Source: G020354785 sp964580815 (GTDB lineage Bacteria > Bacteroidota > Bacteroidia > Bacteroidales > UBA10428). Taken from it: a DNA stretch of 23,086 nucleotides. The stretch covers positions 1 through 23,086 of the forward strand of contig CAZOLY010000035.1 in the NCBI GenBank assembly GCA_964580815.1, read 5' to 3'. The notes under the pieces were generated by a model that saw nothing but the letters and a program-made list of their open reading frames with translations, did not search any database and was not told the origin of the DNA. Made by a program: the position numbers and the translations under genes. This document shows positions 16,127-23,086 of the stretch, in pieces. Position 1 is the stretch's first letter; each line of letters opens with the position of its first letter.

Positions 16127-17366
16127 GGAATGACCCTACCTTATCAGATTTATAACTTCCGGCTACCAGTTTTTCATAAACCTCTCCGAATGCCCTGATA
16201 GTCTCCTCTACATCTTTAAGGGTATGGACAGCCGTAGGAATAATCCTCAGCATTATAACATCCTTGGGGACCACCGGATATAGTACAATTGAGCAGAATA
16301 TCCTGTAATTCTCCCTCAGATCAATAACCATATTACTGGCTTCAACAACTGAACCTGAAAGAAATACGGGGGTCACCGGCGATTCAGTATTTCCCAGGTT
16401 AAATCCTTTTTCTTTTAGTCCGCTCTGAAGGGCTTTTACAATTTTCCAGAGATTTTCCCTTAACTGGGGCTGTGCCTTAAGCAATTCCAAACGTTTTATG
16501 GCCCCAACAACCATCGGCATAGGTAATGCTTTTGCAAATACCTGTGAACGCATATTATACCTCAGATAATTTATAATATCTTCATTACCTGCAACAAAAG
16601 CCCCTATACCTGCCATTGACTTTGCAAAGGTTGAAAAATAAAGATCAATTTCGTCCTGCACGCCGAAGTGTTCACCGGTGCCGGCCCCTGTTTTGCCCAT
16701 GGTTCCGAAACCGTGAGCATCGTCAACCAGGATCCTGAAATTAAATTTTTTCTTCAGTGCAGTTATTTTATCAAGCTTTGCCAAATCACCCGCCATACCA
16801 TACACTCCCTCAGTAACAACCAGGATTCCGCCACCCGTCTGATCAACAAGCTTGGCAGCTCTCCCCAGCTGCTTTTCACAATTATCAATATTATTATGGA
16901 GAAACATAAATCTCTTTCCAAGGTGAAGACGCACACCGTCGAAAATACAGGCATGAGCCTCAGAATCATATACCACTACATCATTCCTGCCCAGGAGCGA
17001 ATCAATAATTGATATAACACCCTGATATCCGTAATTGAGAAGAAATGCATCTTCCTTGCTTACAAATTCCGCAAGCTGCCTTTCCAGCTCCTCATGCTTA
17101 CTTGTTTGTCCGGTCAACAATCTGGAGCCCATAGGATAGGCCATACCCCACTCTTTTGCTGCTTCGGCATCGGCTTTCCTGACCTCAGGATGATTTGCCA
17201 GTCCTATGTAGTTATTTAAACTCCATACCAGTACTTCCTTGCCTCTGAAATTCATTCGTGCTCCCAGTTCACCTTCCAGTTTTGGATATATAAAATATCC
17301 GTGGCCTACTTGCTGATACTGACCAAGAGGCCCTTTATTCCGGGAAATTTTATCAAATATGTCCAC
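16119..17366 (-). CDS. Alpha-oxoamine synthase family PLP enzyme (serine/cysteate acyltransferase-like)
   Basis: This 415-aa fold-type I PLP enzyme belongs to the group that condenses an amino acid with an acyl thioester and releases CO2 (2-amino-3-ketobutyrate ligase, AON synthase, serine palmitoyltransferase, cysteate acyltransferase). Visible residues: His138 (SEAHACIFDG, stacking on PLP), Asp216 and His218 (VDDAHGFG) and Lys249 (STFAKSMAG), the Schiff-base lysine. The lysine loop lacks the GGxGG seen in KBL and AON synthase. The protein resembles the widespread Bacteroidetes paralogue linked to sphingolipid or sulfonolipid synthesis, so that is the favoured role. The exact amino acid substrate cannot be read from the sequence. 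No tdh or bio gene is adjacent. A consensus promoter lies at 17417-17447. Confidence 0.85.
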   Translation of the reverse strand: MDIFDKISRNKGPLGQYQQVGHGYFIYPKLEGELGARMNFRGKEVLVWSLNNYIGLANHPEVRKADAEAAKEWGMAYPMGSRLLTGQTSKHEELERQLAEFVSKEDAFLLNYGYQGVISIIDSLLGRNDVVVYDSEAHACIFDGVRLHLGKRFMFLHNNIDNCEKQLGRAAKLVDQTGGGILVVTEGVYGMAGDLAKLDKITALKKKFNFRILVDDAHGFGTMGKTGAGTGEHFGVQDEIDLYFSTFAKSMAGIGAFVAGNEDIINYLRYNMRSQVFAKALPMPMVVGAIKRLELLKAQPQLRENLWKIVKALQSGLKEKGFNLGNTESPVTPVFLSGSVVEASNMVIDLRENYRIFCSIVLYPVVPKDVIMLRIIPTAVHTLKDVEETIRAFGEVYEKLVAGSYKSDKVGSFLK

Positions 17367-17416
17367 AGTTATTGGTTTTTAATGTTATTAATTTTTATCG
17401 TTTTTAATTTTCAGCA

Positions 17417-17447
17417 CAAATGTAATTTTTTTTGAAATTAAGACAAA
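17417..17447 (-). promoter_or_regulatory. Consensus promoter of the alpha-oxoamine synthase gene
   Basis: Read on the minus strand: TTTG (17447-17444), a 19-nt spacer, then TACATTTG (17424-17417). Both boxes and the spacing match the Bacteroidetes consensus exactly. The transcript would start near 17410, giving a leader of about 45 nt before the ATG at 17366. A second TAnnTTTG (TAAGTTTG, 17451-17444) overlaps the -33 box and could be an alternative. Confidence 0.65.
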
Positions 17448-17522
17448 CTTAATAAACTATTCATATAATAATTCTGAAAATAAATTTTCAATGAATAACG
17501 TTACATATTTATCACTTAATAA

Positions 17523-17556
17523 TTTGCATTTTATTTAAATAAAAATTGTAATTTTG
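17523..17556 (+). promoter_or_regulatory. Promoter of the bamD-rpoZ-coaBC-DUF4835 operon
   Basis: TTTG at 17523-17526 and TAATTTTG at 17549-17556 match the Bacteroidetes -33/-7 boxes, with a 22-nt spacer at the long end of the allowed range. Transcription would begin near 17563, only about 10 nt before the bamD ATG, so the leader would be very short. Confidence 0.55.
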
Positions 17557-17572
17557 CGCGATATTTTAAAAT

Positions 17573-18394
17573 ATGAGTAAAAACATTGTAATTACATCAT
17601 TACTGGCTCTCCTGATTTTTTCCTGTTCAAGATATGAAAGATTACTGAAGAGTAGTGATTATAACCTTAAATATAAAAAAGCATTTGAATATTATAACAA
17701 AGGTGAATATATACGGGCTTCAACACTGTTCGACCAGATTTCATCAATTTTCAGGGGCACCAATAAGGCTGATTCCGTGTATTTTTACCAGGCAATGAGT
17801 TATTTTAACCAGAATGATTTTATTCTTGCCACACATTATTTTGAAACTTTTGTAAAAACATATGGCAACAGCAAATTTGCAGAAGATGCAAGCTACTATA
17901 AAGCAATTTGTTATTACAAAACATCACCAAGGCCAAGTCTGGACCAGGCAAATACAATTCAGGCTATTCAATCGCTTCAATTGTTTATAATTAAATATCC
18001 TGGCAGTCAGAGAGTTGAAGAATGTAAAAATATAATAACTGAGCTGAGAGAAAAACTTGTCGAGAAGTCATTTATGAGTGCCCGGTTATATTTTGACCTG
18101 GAAGACTATAAAGCATCTATTGTAGCCCTGAATACAAGTCTGGGTGAATTTCCCGATAGTAAATTCAGGGAAGATATTATGTTTTTAATTCTTAAGTCAA
18201 GTTATTTATTGGCCTACAACAGCATTGAAAAGAAAAAAAAGGAAAGATATCAGGCATCCGTAGACGAATATTACTCATTTATTACAGAGTTTCCTGATAG
18301 CAAGTACAGGAAGGAAGCGGACAAAATGTACGAAAATACTTCAAAAATATTAAAAGTAGATAACGATTTAAATCAAACGGAAGATGGATTATAA
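17573..18394 (+). CDS. bamD: Outer membrane assembly lipoprotein BamD
   Basis: This 273-aa lipoprotein of the BAM complex helps insert beta-barrel proteins into the outer membrane. The signal peptide ends in LIFSC, with Cys18 as the lipidated residue. The mature protein is all helical with several tetratricopeptide-like repeats, the BamD architecture. Recognisable units are YKKAFEYYNKGEYIRASTLF, VYFYQAMSYFNQNDFILATH, SYYKAICYYKTSPRP and MSARLYFDLEDYKASIVALN, and several repeats end in the FPDSK/YPGSQ turn. It is the first gene of the operon, with a promoter just upstream, and its 3' end overlaps rpoZ by 11 nt, suggesting translational coupling. Confidence 0.93.
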   Translation: MSKNIVITSLLALLIFSCSRYERLLKSSDYNLKYKKAFEYYNKGEYIRASTLFDQISSIFRGTNKADSVYFYQAMSYFNQNDFILATHYFETFVKTYGNSKFAEDASYYKAICYYKTSPRPSLDQANTIQAIQSLQLFIIKYPGSQRVEECKNIITELREKLVEKSFMSARLYFDLEDYKASIVALNTSLGEFPDSKFREDIMFLILKSSYLLAYNSIEKKKKERYQASVDEYYSFITEFPDSKYRKEADKMYENTSKILKVDNDLNQTEDGL

Positions 18395-18710
18395 AAAGAC
18401 AAAAGCATCTGCAACAACTGTCACCAGAAACCTGGACCAGCTGGAGAAGGACACGGGCAACATATATGAAACCGTTATAATTTGTGCCAAAAGAGCAAAC
18501 CAGATAGGTATAGAAATTAAAGAAGAGCTGAACCGCAAACTTGAGGAATTTGCCTATTATACAGATAATCTTGAAGAGGTATTTGAGAATCGTGAACAAA
18601 TAGAGATTTCCAAGTTTTATGAGCGTATGCCAAAGCAGACACTTATTGCACTGGATGAATATGAGAATGAGAAAATATATATCAGAAGAGTTGAAAATGA
18701 AGAAGCCTGA
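18384..18710 (+). CDS. rpoZ: RNA polymerase omega subunit (Rpb6-like)
   Basis: This 108-aa protein matches the Bacteroidetes form of the RNA polymerase omega subunit, which helps fold and assemble the beta' subunit. The sequence GNIYETVIICAKRANQIGIEIKEEL corresponds, read in two pieces (GNIYETVIICAKRANQI and then EIKEEL), to the omega/Rpb6 core in which a cell segment is usually followed by AR/KRA. The C-terminal part (about 60-108) is acidic and lacks the longer tail of proteobacterial omega. The start codon lies inside the end of bamD (11-nt overlap, different frame), and the stop shares its last base with the ATG of coaBC. The identification relies on the core motif and on the synteny with coaBC. 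Confidence 0.8.
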   Translation: MDYKKTKASATTVTRNLDQLEKDTGNIYETVIICAKRANQIGIEIKEELNRKLEEFAYYTDNLEEVFENREQIEISKFYERMPKQTLIALDEYENEKIYIRRVENEEA

Positions 18711-19927
18711 TGTTAAAAGGTAAAAAGATAATCCTTGGAGTAACCGGCAGCATAGCAGCATACAAAGCTGCCATCCTTATCAGGCTGCTTGTAAAAGAAG
18801 GAGCAGAAGTAAAAGTGATAATGACCGGACTGGCAAGGGAGTTTATCACACCCTTAACTTTAGCTGCTCTTTCCAGGAATCCTGTTATGGCTGACTTCTT
18901 CAATCCTGAAAACGGGGAATGGAATAATCATGTCAAATTGAGCCTGTGGGCAGATGCCATGGTGATTGCACCGGCAACAGCAAATACTATAGGGAAGATG
19001 GCTAACGGGATTGCAGATAATCTTCTGCTAACAACTTACCTCGCTGCCAGATGTCCGGTATTCATTGCACCGGCAATGGATAGGGATATGTATAATCATA
19101 AGGCCACAAAAATAAACATTCAAACCCTGAAGTCGGTCGGGAATATTGTTTTTGAAGCTGCTGCGGGTGAACTGGCAAGCGGACTGGAAGGTAAGGGAAG
19201 GATGGAAGAGCCTGCCGCCATAGTCAGTGACCTTAAAAAGTATTTTAAAGACAATACACTAAAAAAAAAACTCCGCGACAGGCTGATTAAAAAAAGAATA
19301 CTTGTAACCGCGGGTCCGACTATCGAAAATATTGATCCCGTAAGATATATCAGCAATTATTCATCCGGGAAAATGGGCTATGCCCTGGCTGAAGAGCTCG
19401 CAAATTCCGGTGTGAAAGTAACATTGATCAGCGGTCCGGTTAACCTTTCAGTAAATCATCCTGACATCGAAATTATTAATGTTATTAACGCTGACGACAT
19501 GTATAAACAGACCCTGAGCAGGTTCAGTGACATGCACGGGGCAATTCTTGCAGCTGCCGTAGCCGATTATAAGCCAAAAAATGTATCACCAAAAAAAATT
19601 AAAAGCTCTGAAAAAGACCTGGTAATAAAGCTTGAACCTACCGTCGATATTGCCGGCGAGCTGGGGAAACGGAAGAACAAAAACCAGTTTCTTGTCGGCT
19701 TTGCCCTCGAAGTGGATAATGAACTTGAAAATGCACGGATAAAACTCAGAAAGAAAAACTTCGATTTTATCGTCCTGAACTCCATTAAAACCAGGGGAGT
19801 CGGTTTTCAGCATGATACGAACAAAATCTCAATAATAGATAAAAACAATAAAATAGCTAATTTTAAGTTAAAGCATAAAAAAGACGTTGCTAAAGATATT
19901 GTTGATAAAATAGCAGAAATAATATAA
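18710..19927 (+). CDS. coaBC: Bifunctional phosphopantothenoylcysteine decarboxylase / phosphopantothenate-cysteine ligase
   Basis: This 405-aa fusion enzyme catalyses two steps of coenzyme A synthesis. The FMN-dependent CoaC half (1-185) has GVTGSIAAYKA, the catalytic His74 (WNNHVKLSLWAD) and the flavin motif APATANTIGKMANGIADN. The CoaB half (190-405) has TAGPTIENIDPVRYISNYSSGKMG with Asn216, AAAVADYKP and the KKIK lysines (295-298). Two CoaC residues differ from E. coli: the PAMN asparagine is Asp124 (PAMDRDMY) and the clamp cysteine is Ser157 (ELASGLEGKGRM). I recall this PAMD/ASG form in other Bacteroidetes, so I read it as a lineage variant, not decay. It overlaps the rpoZ stop by one base and is followed by the DUF4835 gene after 7 nt. 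Confidence 0.95.
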   Translation: MLKGKKIILGVTGSIAAYKAAILIRLLVKEGAEVKVIMTGLAREFITPLTLAALSRNPVMADFFNPENGEWNNHVKLSLWADAMVIAPATANTIGKMANGIADNLLLTTYLAARCPVFIAPAMDRDMYNHKATKINIQTLKSVGNIVFEAAAGELASGLEGKGRMEEPAAIVSDLKKYFKDNTLKKKLRDRLIKKRILVTAGPTIENIDPVRYISNYSSGKMGYALAEELANSGVKVTLISGPVNLSVNHPDIEIINVINADDMYKQTLSRFSDMHGAILAAAVADYKPKNVSPKKIKSSEKDLVIKLEPTVDIAGELGKRKNKNQFLVGFALEVDNELENARIKLRKKNFDFIVLNSIKTRGVGFQHDTNKISIIDKNNKIANFKLKHKKDVAKDIVDKIAEII

Positions 19928-19934
19928 TTAAATT

Positions 19935-20840
19935 ATGGCAAAGACCATCCTGGTAGTTTTGATATTCCTTTGCAGCCTGAATATATGCTCGCAGGAACTT
20001 AACTGCAATGTTCAGATAGTCACCCAGCAGATCCAGGGGACAAATAAACAGGTATTTCAAACAATGCAGGGGGCAATATATGAGTTCATGAATAATACTG
20101 CCTGGACTTCCAATGTATTTGAGCTGGAAGAAAGGATAGAGTGCAACATGTTATTTAACCTGCAGGAACAAATTGGAGATGATGAGTTTAAGGGCACCCT
20201 GCAAATCCAGGTGCGCCGCCCGGTATATAACAGCTCTTTAAATACCGTACTGTTTAATTATGTTGATAATGACCTGCATTTTACATATGTCGAATACCAG
20301 CCCCTGCAATTCAGTGAGAATACACATATTTTAAACCTTACATCAATTCTGGCATATTATGCCTATATAATACTGGGACTGGACTACGATTCGTTTTCGT
20401 ATGAAGGAGGCACGGAATTTTTCCAGAAAGCCGAAAAGATAGTAAACAATGCCCAGAATGCCTCAGAAAAAGGATGGAAATCAGTTGACAGCCAGAGCCG
20501 CAAAAACAGGTACTGGCTTATTAATAATATATTAAACGAAGATTTCAGTCCGGTCAGGGAATTTATTTACAGGTATCACCGGCTCGGACTCGATATGATG
20601 TATGAAAAGCTGAATGAAGCCAGGGCTGAAATAGCGGAAAGCTTAAAATTGCTGCAACAGGTATACAGAAATAAACCTGATCCGTTCATGCATTTTCTAC
20701 AGGTTATCTTCGATGCAAAATCAGACGAGCTTGTAAATATTTTCAAGGAATCATTCCAGGATGAAAAAACCCGCGTTTTCACGCTTCTCAACGAAATTGA
20801 CCCTGCAAATACAAACAAATACGAGGCTATACTAAAGTAA
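19935..20840 (+). CDS. DUF4835 family exported protein (PorD-like)
   Basis: This 301-aa protein has a signal peptide (VVLIFLCSLNIC; cleavage likely near Ser-Gln-Glu, residues 19-21). The mature protein is conserved in Bacteroidetes as DUF4835: it starts ELNCNVQIV, continues through VFQTMQGAIYEFMNNTAWT, VRRPVYNSSLNTVLFNYVDND and YYAYIILGLDYDSF, and ends in a helical region with LNEIDPANTNKYEAIL. The function is not established to my knowledge. Some annotations label the family as a type IX secretion protein (PorD), which I cannot verify here; no other T9SS gene is in the window. It is the fourth gene of the bamD operon (7 nt after coaBC). recN follows after 120 nt. Confidence 0.88.
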   Translation: MAKTILVVLIFLCSLNICSQELNCNVQIVTQQIQGTNKQVFQTMQGAIYEFMNNTAWTSNVFELEERIECNMLFNLQEQIGDDEFKGTLQIQVRRPVYNSSLNTVLFNYVDNDLHFTYVEYQPLQFSENTHILNLTSILAYYAYIILGLDYDSFSYEGGTEFFQKAEKIVNNAQNASEKGWKSVDSQSRKNRYWLINNILNEDFSPVREFIYRYHRLGLDMMYEKLNEARAEIAESLKLLQQVYRNKPDPFMHFLQVIFDAKSDELVNIFKESFQDEKTRVFTLLNEIDPANTNKYEAILK

Positions 20841-20943
20841 CATGTGAAGGTTTGTTTAATATCCTGTTGAAAAGCTTTTAATATTAAATAATCTTATTTT
20901 AATTTAAAATTATACTTTTTGCGTAATTTTAACCTGCCCTGTT

Positions 20944-20957
20944 ATATTACGTAATAT
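20944..20957. promoter_or_regulatory. 14-bp palindrome before recN, possible operator
   Basis: ATATTACGTAATAT is a perfect palindrome ending 3 nt before the recN ATG. A regulator bound here would cover the start of the gene; recN is SOS-controlled in many bacteria. In AT-rich spacers a palindrome of this length can occur by chance, so support is limited to its position. A near-match to a -7 box (TA, three bases, TTTG; 20913-20921) lies upstream, one base longer than consensus. Confidence 0.3.
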
Positions 20958-20960
20958 TTA

Positions 20961-22616
20961 ATGATTCAGTCTTTATCAATAGAGAACTATGCAATAATAA
21001 GCAGCCTGGAAATAAATTTTAACAGGGGGCTGTCAATAATTACCGGTGAAACCGGTGCAGGAAAATCCATATTGATGGGAGCCCTTTCTTTAATTCTCGG
21101 AAAGAGGGCAGACACTTCAATTCTTAAAGACAAAAAAAGAAAATGTATCGTTGAAGGGACATTTGATATAAGAGATTATGGTTTTCAAAATTTTTTTATT
21201 GAAAATGATATAGATTATGAAGATTTTACTATTCTCAGAAGAGAGATTTCACCAAACGGTAAATCCAGGGCATTTATCAATGACTCTCCAGTAAATCTGA
21301 ATATGCTAAGTGAAACAGGAATCAGATTCATTGACATACACTCCCAGCATCAGAATCTGAATCTTGGCAACAGCCAGTTCCAGTTAAAAGTTATTGACTG
21401 TTACTCACAATCCGGGGAATTGCTTAAACAATACCAGGAAGTATATAACTTTTACAGGAAGCTATTAAAGGAATATCATGAATTACAGGAAAAATCCAGA
21501 CAATCGCAGGCTGACCTTGATTACTACCAGTTTCAGCATGATCAGCTGGATGTTGCCAAATTAAAGGATAATGAGCAGGATGAACTGGAACAGGAACTGG
21601 AAACCCTGAATCATGCCGAAGAAATAAAAAACAGTCTGGATAACTCGTGCGGACTGCTTGGCGAAAATGATAATTCCATACTGAGCCAGCTCAAAGATGT
21701 ATATTCACTTATCAATAAAATTATTAAATTCCTGCCCGGGGTTTCTGATTACGGAAAAAGACTGGAAAGCGCCCATATTGAATTAAAGGATATTGGAAAC
21801 GAGCTTGAATCGTTAAAAGAAAAAATAGAGCTTGATCCTAAAAAACTGGAATATATAAATGAAAGACTTGACTTAATATATTCGCTTCAGCAAAAACATA
21901 AAGTAAATACTATAAAAGACCTGCTGGATATAAAAGTATCGCTAAAGCAGAAGATTGATGAAGTTTCATCTTATGAGTCCCGGCTTGAAGAACTTAAGAA
22001 AAAAACTGATGACAGTGAAAACAAATTAAATTTACTGGCCAGCAAGCTGTCAATGCGAAGGCAGGAGTCTTTAAAAAAGATTGAAAAGGAAATTACCTTA
22101 TTGCTTGTTGATTTGGGTATTCCTAACGGAAGGTTTGAAATACAGCATGATGCAGGCACAGATTATACAATAAACGGTATCGACAGGGTTCAGTTCCTGT
22201 TTTCAGCGAATAAGAATATTGAATTACAGGAGATTTCAAGAATTGCTTCAGGAGGAGAGTTATCGAGATTAATGCTGAGCATCAAATCGCTTCTGTCTGA
22301 TTCAGCCGGACTGCCAACAATAATTTTTGATGAAATAGATATGGGCGTTTCGGGAGAAATTGCAGATAAAGTTGGTAACATTATAAAAAGAATGTCTTCA
22401 GGAATGCAGATAATCAATATTACCCATCTTCCCCAGGTCGCCTGTAAAGGTGACTTCCATTACCTTGTATATAAGTCCGACGAGGGAGAATCTACTACTG
22501 CCCACATCAAACTTCTCAATAATGAAGAAAGGCATATTGAAATTGCCAGGATGCTAAGTGGTGAGGAGCTTACTGAAGCTGCTATGCAAAATGCCAGGGA
22601 GCTTCTTAAAAACTGA
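20961..22616 (+). CDS. recN: DNA repair protein RecN
   Basis: This 551-aa SMC-like ATPase acts in repair of DNA double-strand breaks. The N-terminal head has MIQSLSIENYAII, as in the family, and Walker A GETGAGKS at 29-36. FIDIHSQHQNLNL (about 125-137) is the RecN Q-loop region. Two coiled-coil arms follow (about 155-345), then the ABC signature ASGGELSRLML (429-439) and Walker B TIIFDEIDMGVSG with Asp457-Glu458. The end has ITHLPQVACKGDFHYLVYK, also family-typical. The length matches the usual 550-570 aa. It is 120 nt after the DUF4835 gene, and may have its own promoter near a 14-bp palindrome. Confidence 0.96.
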   Translation: MIQSLSIENYAIISSLEINFNRGLSIITGETGAGKSILMGALSLILGKRADTSILKDKKRKCIVEGTFDIRDYGFQNFFIENDIDYEDFTILRREISPNGKSRAFINDSPVNLNMLSETGIRFIDIHSQHQNLNLGNSQFQLKVIDCYSQSGELLKQYQEVYNFYRKLLKEYHELQEKSRQSQADLDYYQFQHDQLDVAKLKDNEQDELEQELETLNHAEEIKNSLDNSCGLLGENDNSILSQLKDVYSLINKIIKFLPGVSDYGKRLESAHIELKDIGNELESLKEKIELDPKKLEYINERLDLIYSLQQKHKVNTIKDLLDIKVSLKQKIDEVSSYESRLEELKKKTDDSENKLNLLASKLSMRRQESLKKIEKEITLLLVDLGIPNGRFEIQHDAGTDYTINGIDRVQFLFSANKNIELQEISRIASGGELSRLMLSIKSLLSDSAGLPTIIFDEIDMGVSGEIADKVGNIIKRMSSGMQIINITHLPQVACKGDFHYLVYKSDEGESTTAHIKLLNNEERHIEIARMLSGEELTEAAMQNARELLKN

Positions 22617-23086
22617 TTGCTGTAATCTCCGGATTAGAGCTGTATAAAAAATGATCACATATGTGTGAGGCACTTTCCTTAACATTTAATATCATTTTTA
22701 AAATTACCGTCTAAAGTAGTAATTTTTCAATTTCTTAAATTTTGGTTATGAATGAAATCATCGAGTTTTTAATGAATTTTTAGACTTTCCAGATAAAATT
22801 TGATTTTTGACAAAATAAATAATAATGGTGGTGAATATAACTTTTTTGGTGATAAAACACCTTAAATTTATTTTTTTTGCCCTCATAACTCCCATATTAA
22901 TAATTAATTAGCTAAAATACCGTATATTTATTAATGCTGATTTCATATTTATTCAATGTATCAACTTAATTATTAAACAGTTAAAAACACTCCACTATAT
23001 TTTATTTTTTCAGATTTTTTTATAGATTTGAGCCCTTGAAGTAATCGAATGTTGTAACTAGTAATTTTTTTTTAATTATTAGCCTA
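22617..23086. other. 470-nt AT-rich non-coding region
   Basis: No gene could be found after recN: the reading frames are short and no tRNA-like fold is visible. The sequence is very AT-rich with several poly-T runs. TCACATATGTGTGA (22655-22668) is an imperfect 14-nt palindrome shortly after the recN stop; it lacks a T-run and is not a convincing terminator. GGTG-ATAAAA-CACC (about 22850-22863), followed by a T-rich run, could be a very weak terminator hairpin with only a 4-bp stem. A candidate promoter element lies at 23023-23030. Confidence 0.5.
23023..23030 (+). promoter_or_regulatory. Candidate -7 element for a gene beyond the window
   Basis: TAGATTTG matches TAnnTTTG exactly. No TTG is found 17-23 nt upstream, so the -33 box is missing or weak. 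Transcription would begin near 23037 and lead out of the window. Confidence 0.3.

Noticed and set aside
16668..17012. 114-aa open frame on the plus strand inside the alpha-oxoamine synthase gene
   Set aside because: It is antisense to a well-supported gene, has no recognisable domain and no promoter, so it is a shadow frame.
18282..18761. 159-aa open frame on the minus strand across bamD, rpoZ and coaBC
   Set aside because: It lies opposite three recognised genes and its cysteine- and leucine-rich translation is typical of an antisense frame.
22850..22880. Short hairpin GGTG...CACC followed by T-rich sequence as a terminator
   Set aside because: The stem is only 4 bp and the T-run is 10 nt away; too weak to call.
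1..23086. Mobile element, CRISPR, phage or defence system
   Set aside because: No transposase, integrase, repeat array, toxin-antitoxin pair or defence domain was seen, and gene content and composition are uniform housekeeping.

Overview
The window looks like a stretch of ordinary chromosome from a Bacteroidetes species, most likely in or near the Bacteroidales. The DNA is AT-rich. Genes lack consistent Shine-Dalgarno sequences. Several intergenic regions carry the Bacteroidetes promoter pattern (TTTG / TAnnTTTG). The gene content also fits: a Bacteroidetes-style V-type ATPase operon, a stand-alone RRM protein, a GLPGLI-like lipoprotein, a DUF4835 protein, and the order bamD-rpoZ-coaBC-DUF4835-recN. 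I found no rRNA, tRNA, CRISPR array, insertion sequence, prophage or defence genes.

Layout. (1) 1-4860, + strand: the 3' part of a V/A-type ATPase operon (end of subunit A, then B, D, I and K), tightly packed and followed after 13 nt by a DUF456 membrane protein. The K proteolipid keeps every ligand known from Na+-binding rotor rings. (2) 4916-8137: a secreted CAP-domain protein (+), then on the minus strand an RRM RNA-binding protein and ornithine carbamoyltransferase, then a 360-nt intergenic region with a 19-bp palindrome, then a GLPGLI-like lipoprotein (+). (3) 8261-13470: FtsK translocase and a LolA-like lipoprotein carrier (+), convergent with a 7TMR-HD (PgpH-type) phosphodiesterase (-). 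(4) 13657-17366: an NlpC/P60 peptidase (+) convergent with a nitroreductase (-). The nitroreductase is divergent from thioredoxin reductase (+), and their promoters interlock. trxB in turn overlaps tail to tail with an alpha-oxoamine synthase (-). (5) 17573-22616, + strand: bamD-rpoZ-coaBC-DUF4835-recN, with overlapping or near-overlapping genes in the first four. (6) 22617-23086: AT-rich non-coding DNA with a possible promoter for a gene beyond the window.

Themes: ion-coupled energetics (V-ATPase), envelope building and turnover (LolA, BamD, NlpC/P60, alpha-oxoamine synthase, CAP protein), chromosome maintenance (FtsK, RecN), redox (TrxB, nitroreductase), c-di-AMP turnover (PgpH-like) and central metabolism (OTC, CoaBC).

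I did not find a convincing undescribed system. The leads most worth following are the predicted Na+ specificity and missing stalk subunits of the V-ATPase with its attached DUF456 protein, the palindrome over the predicted OTC start site, the interlocked nitroreductase/trxB promoters, and the uncertain acyl-acceptor of the alpha-oxoamine synthase.
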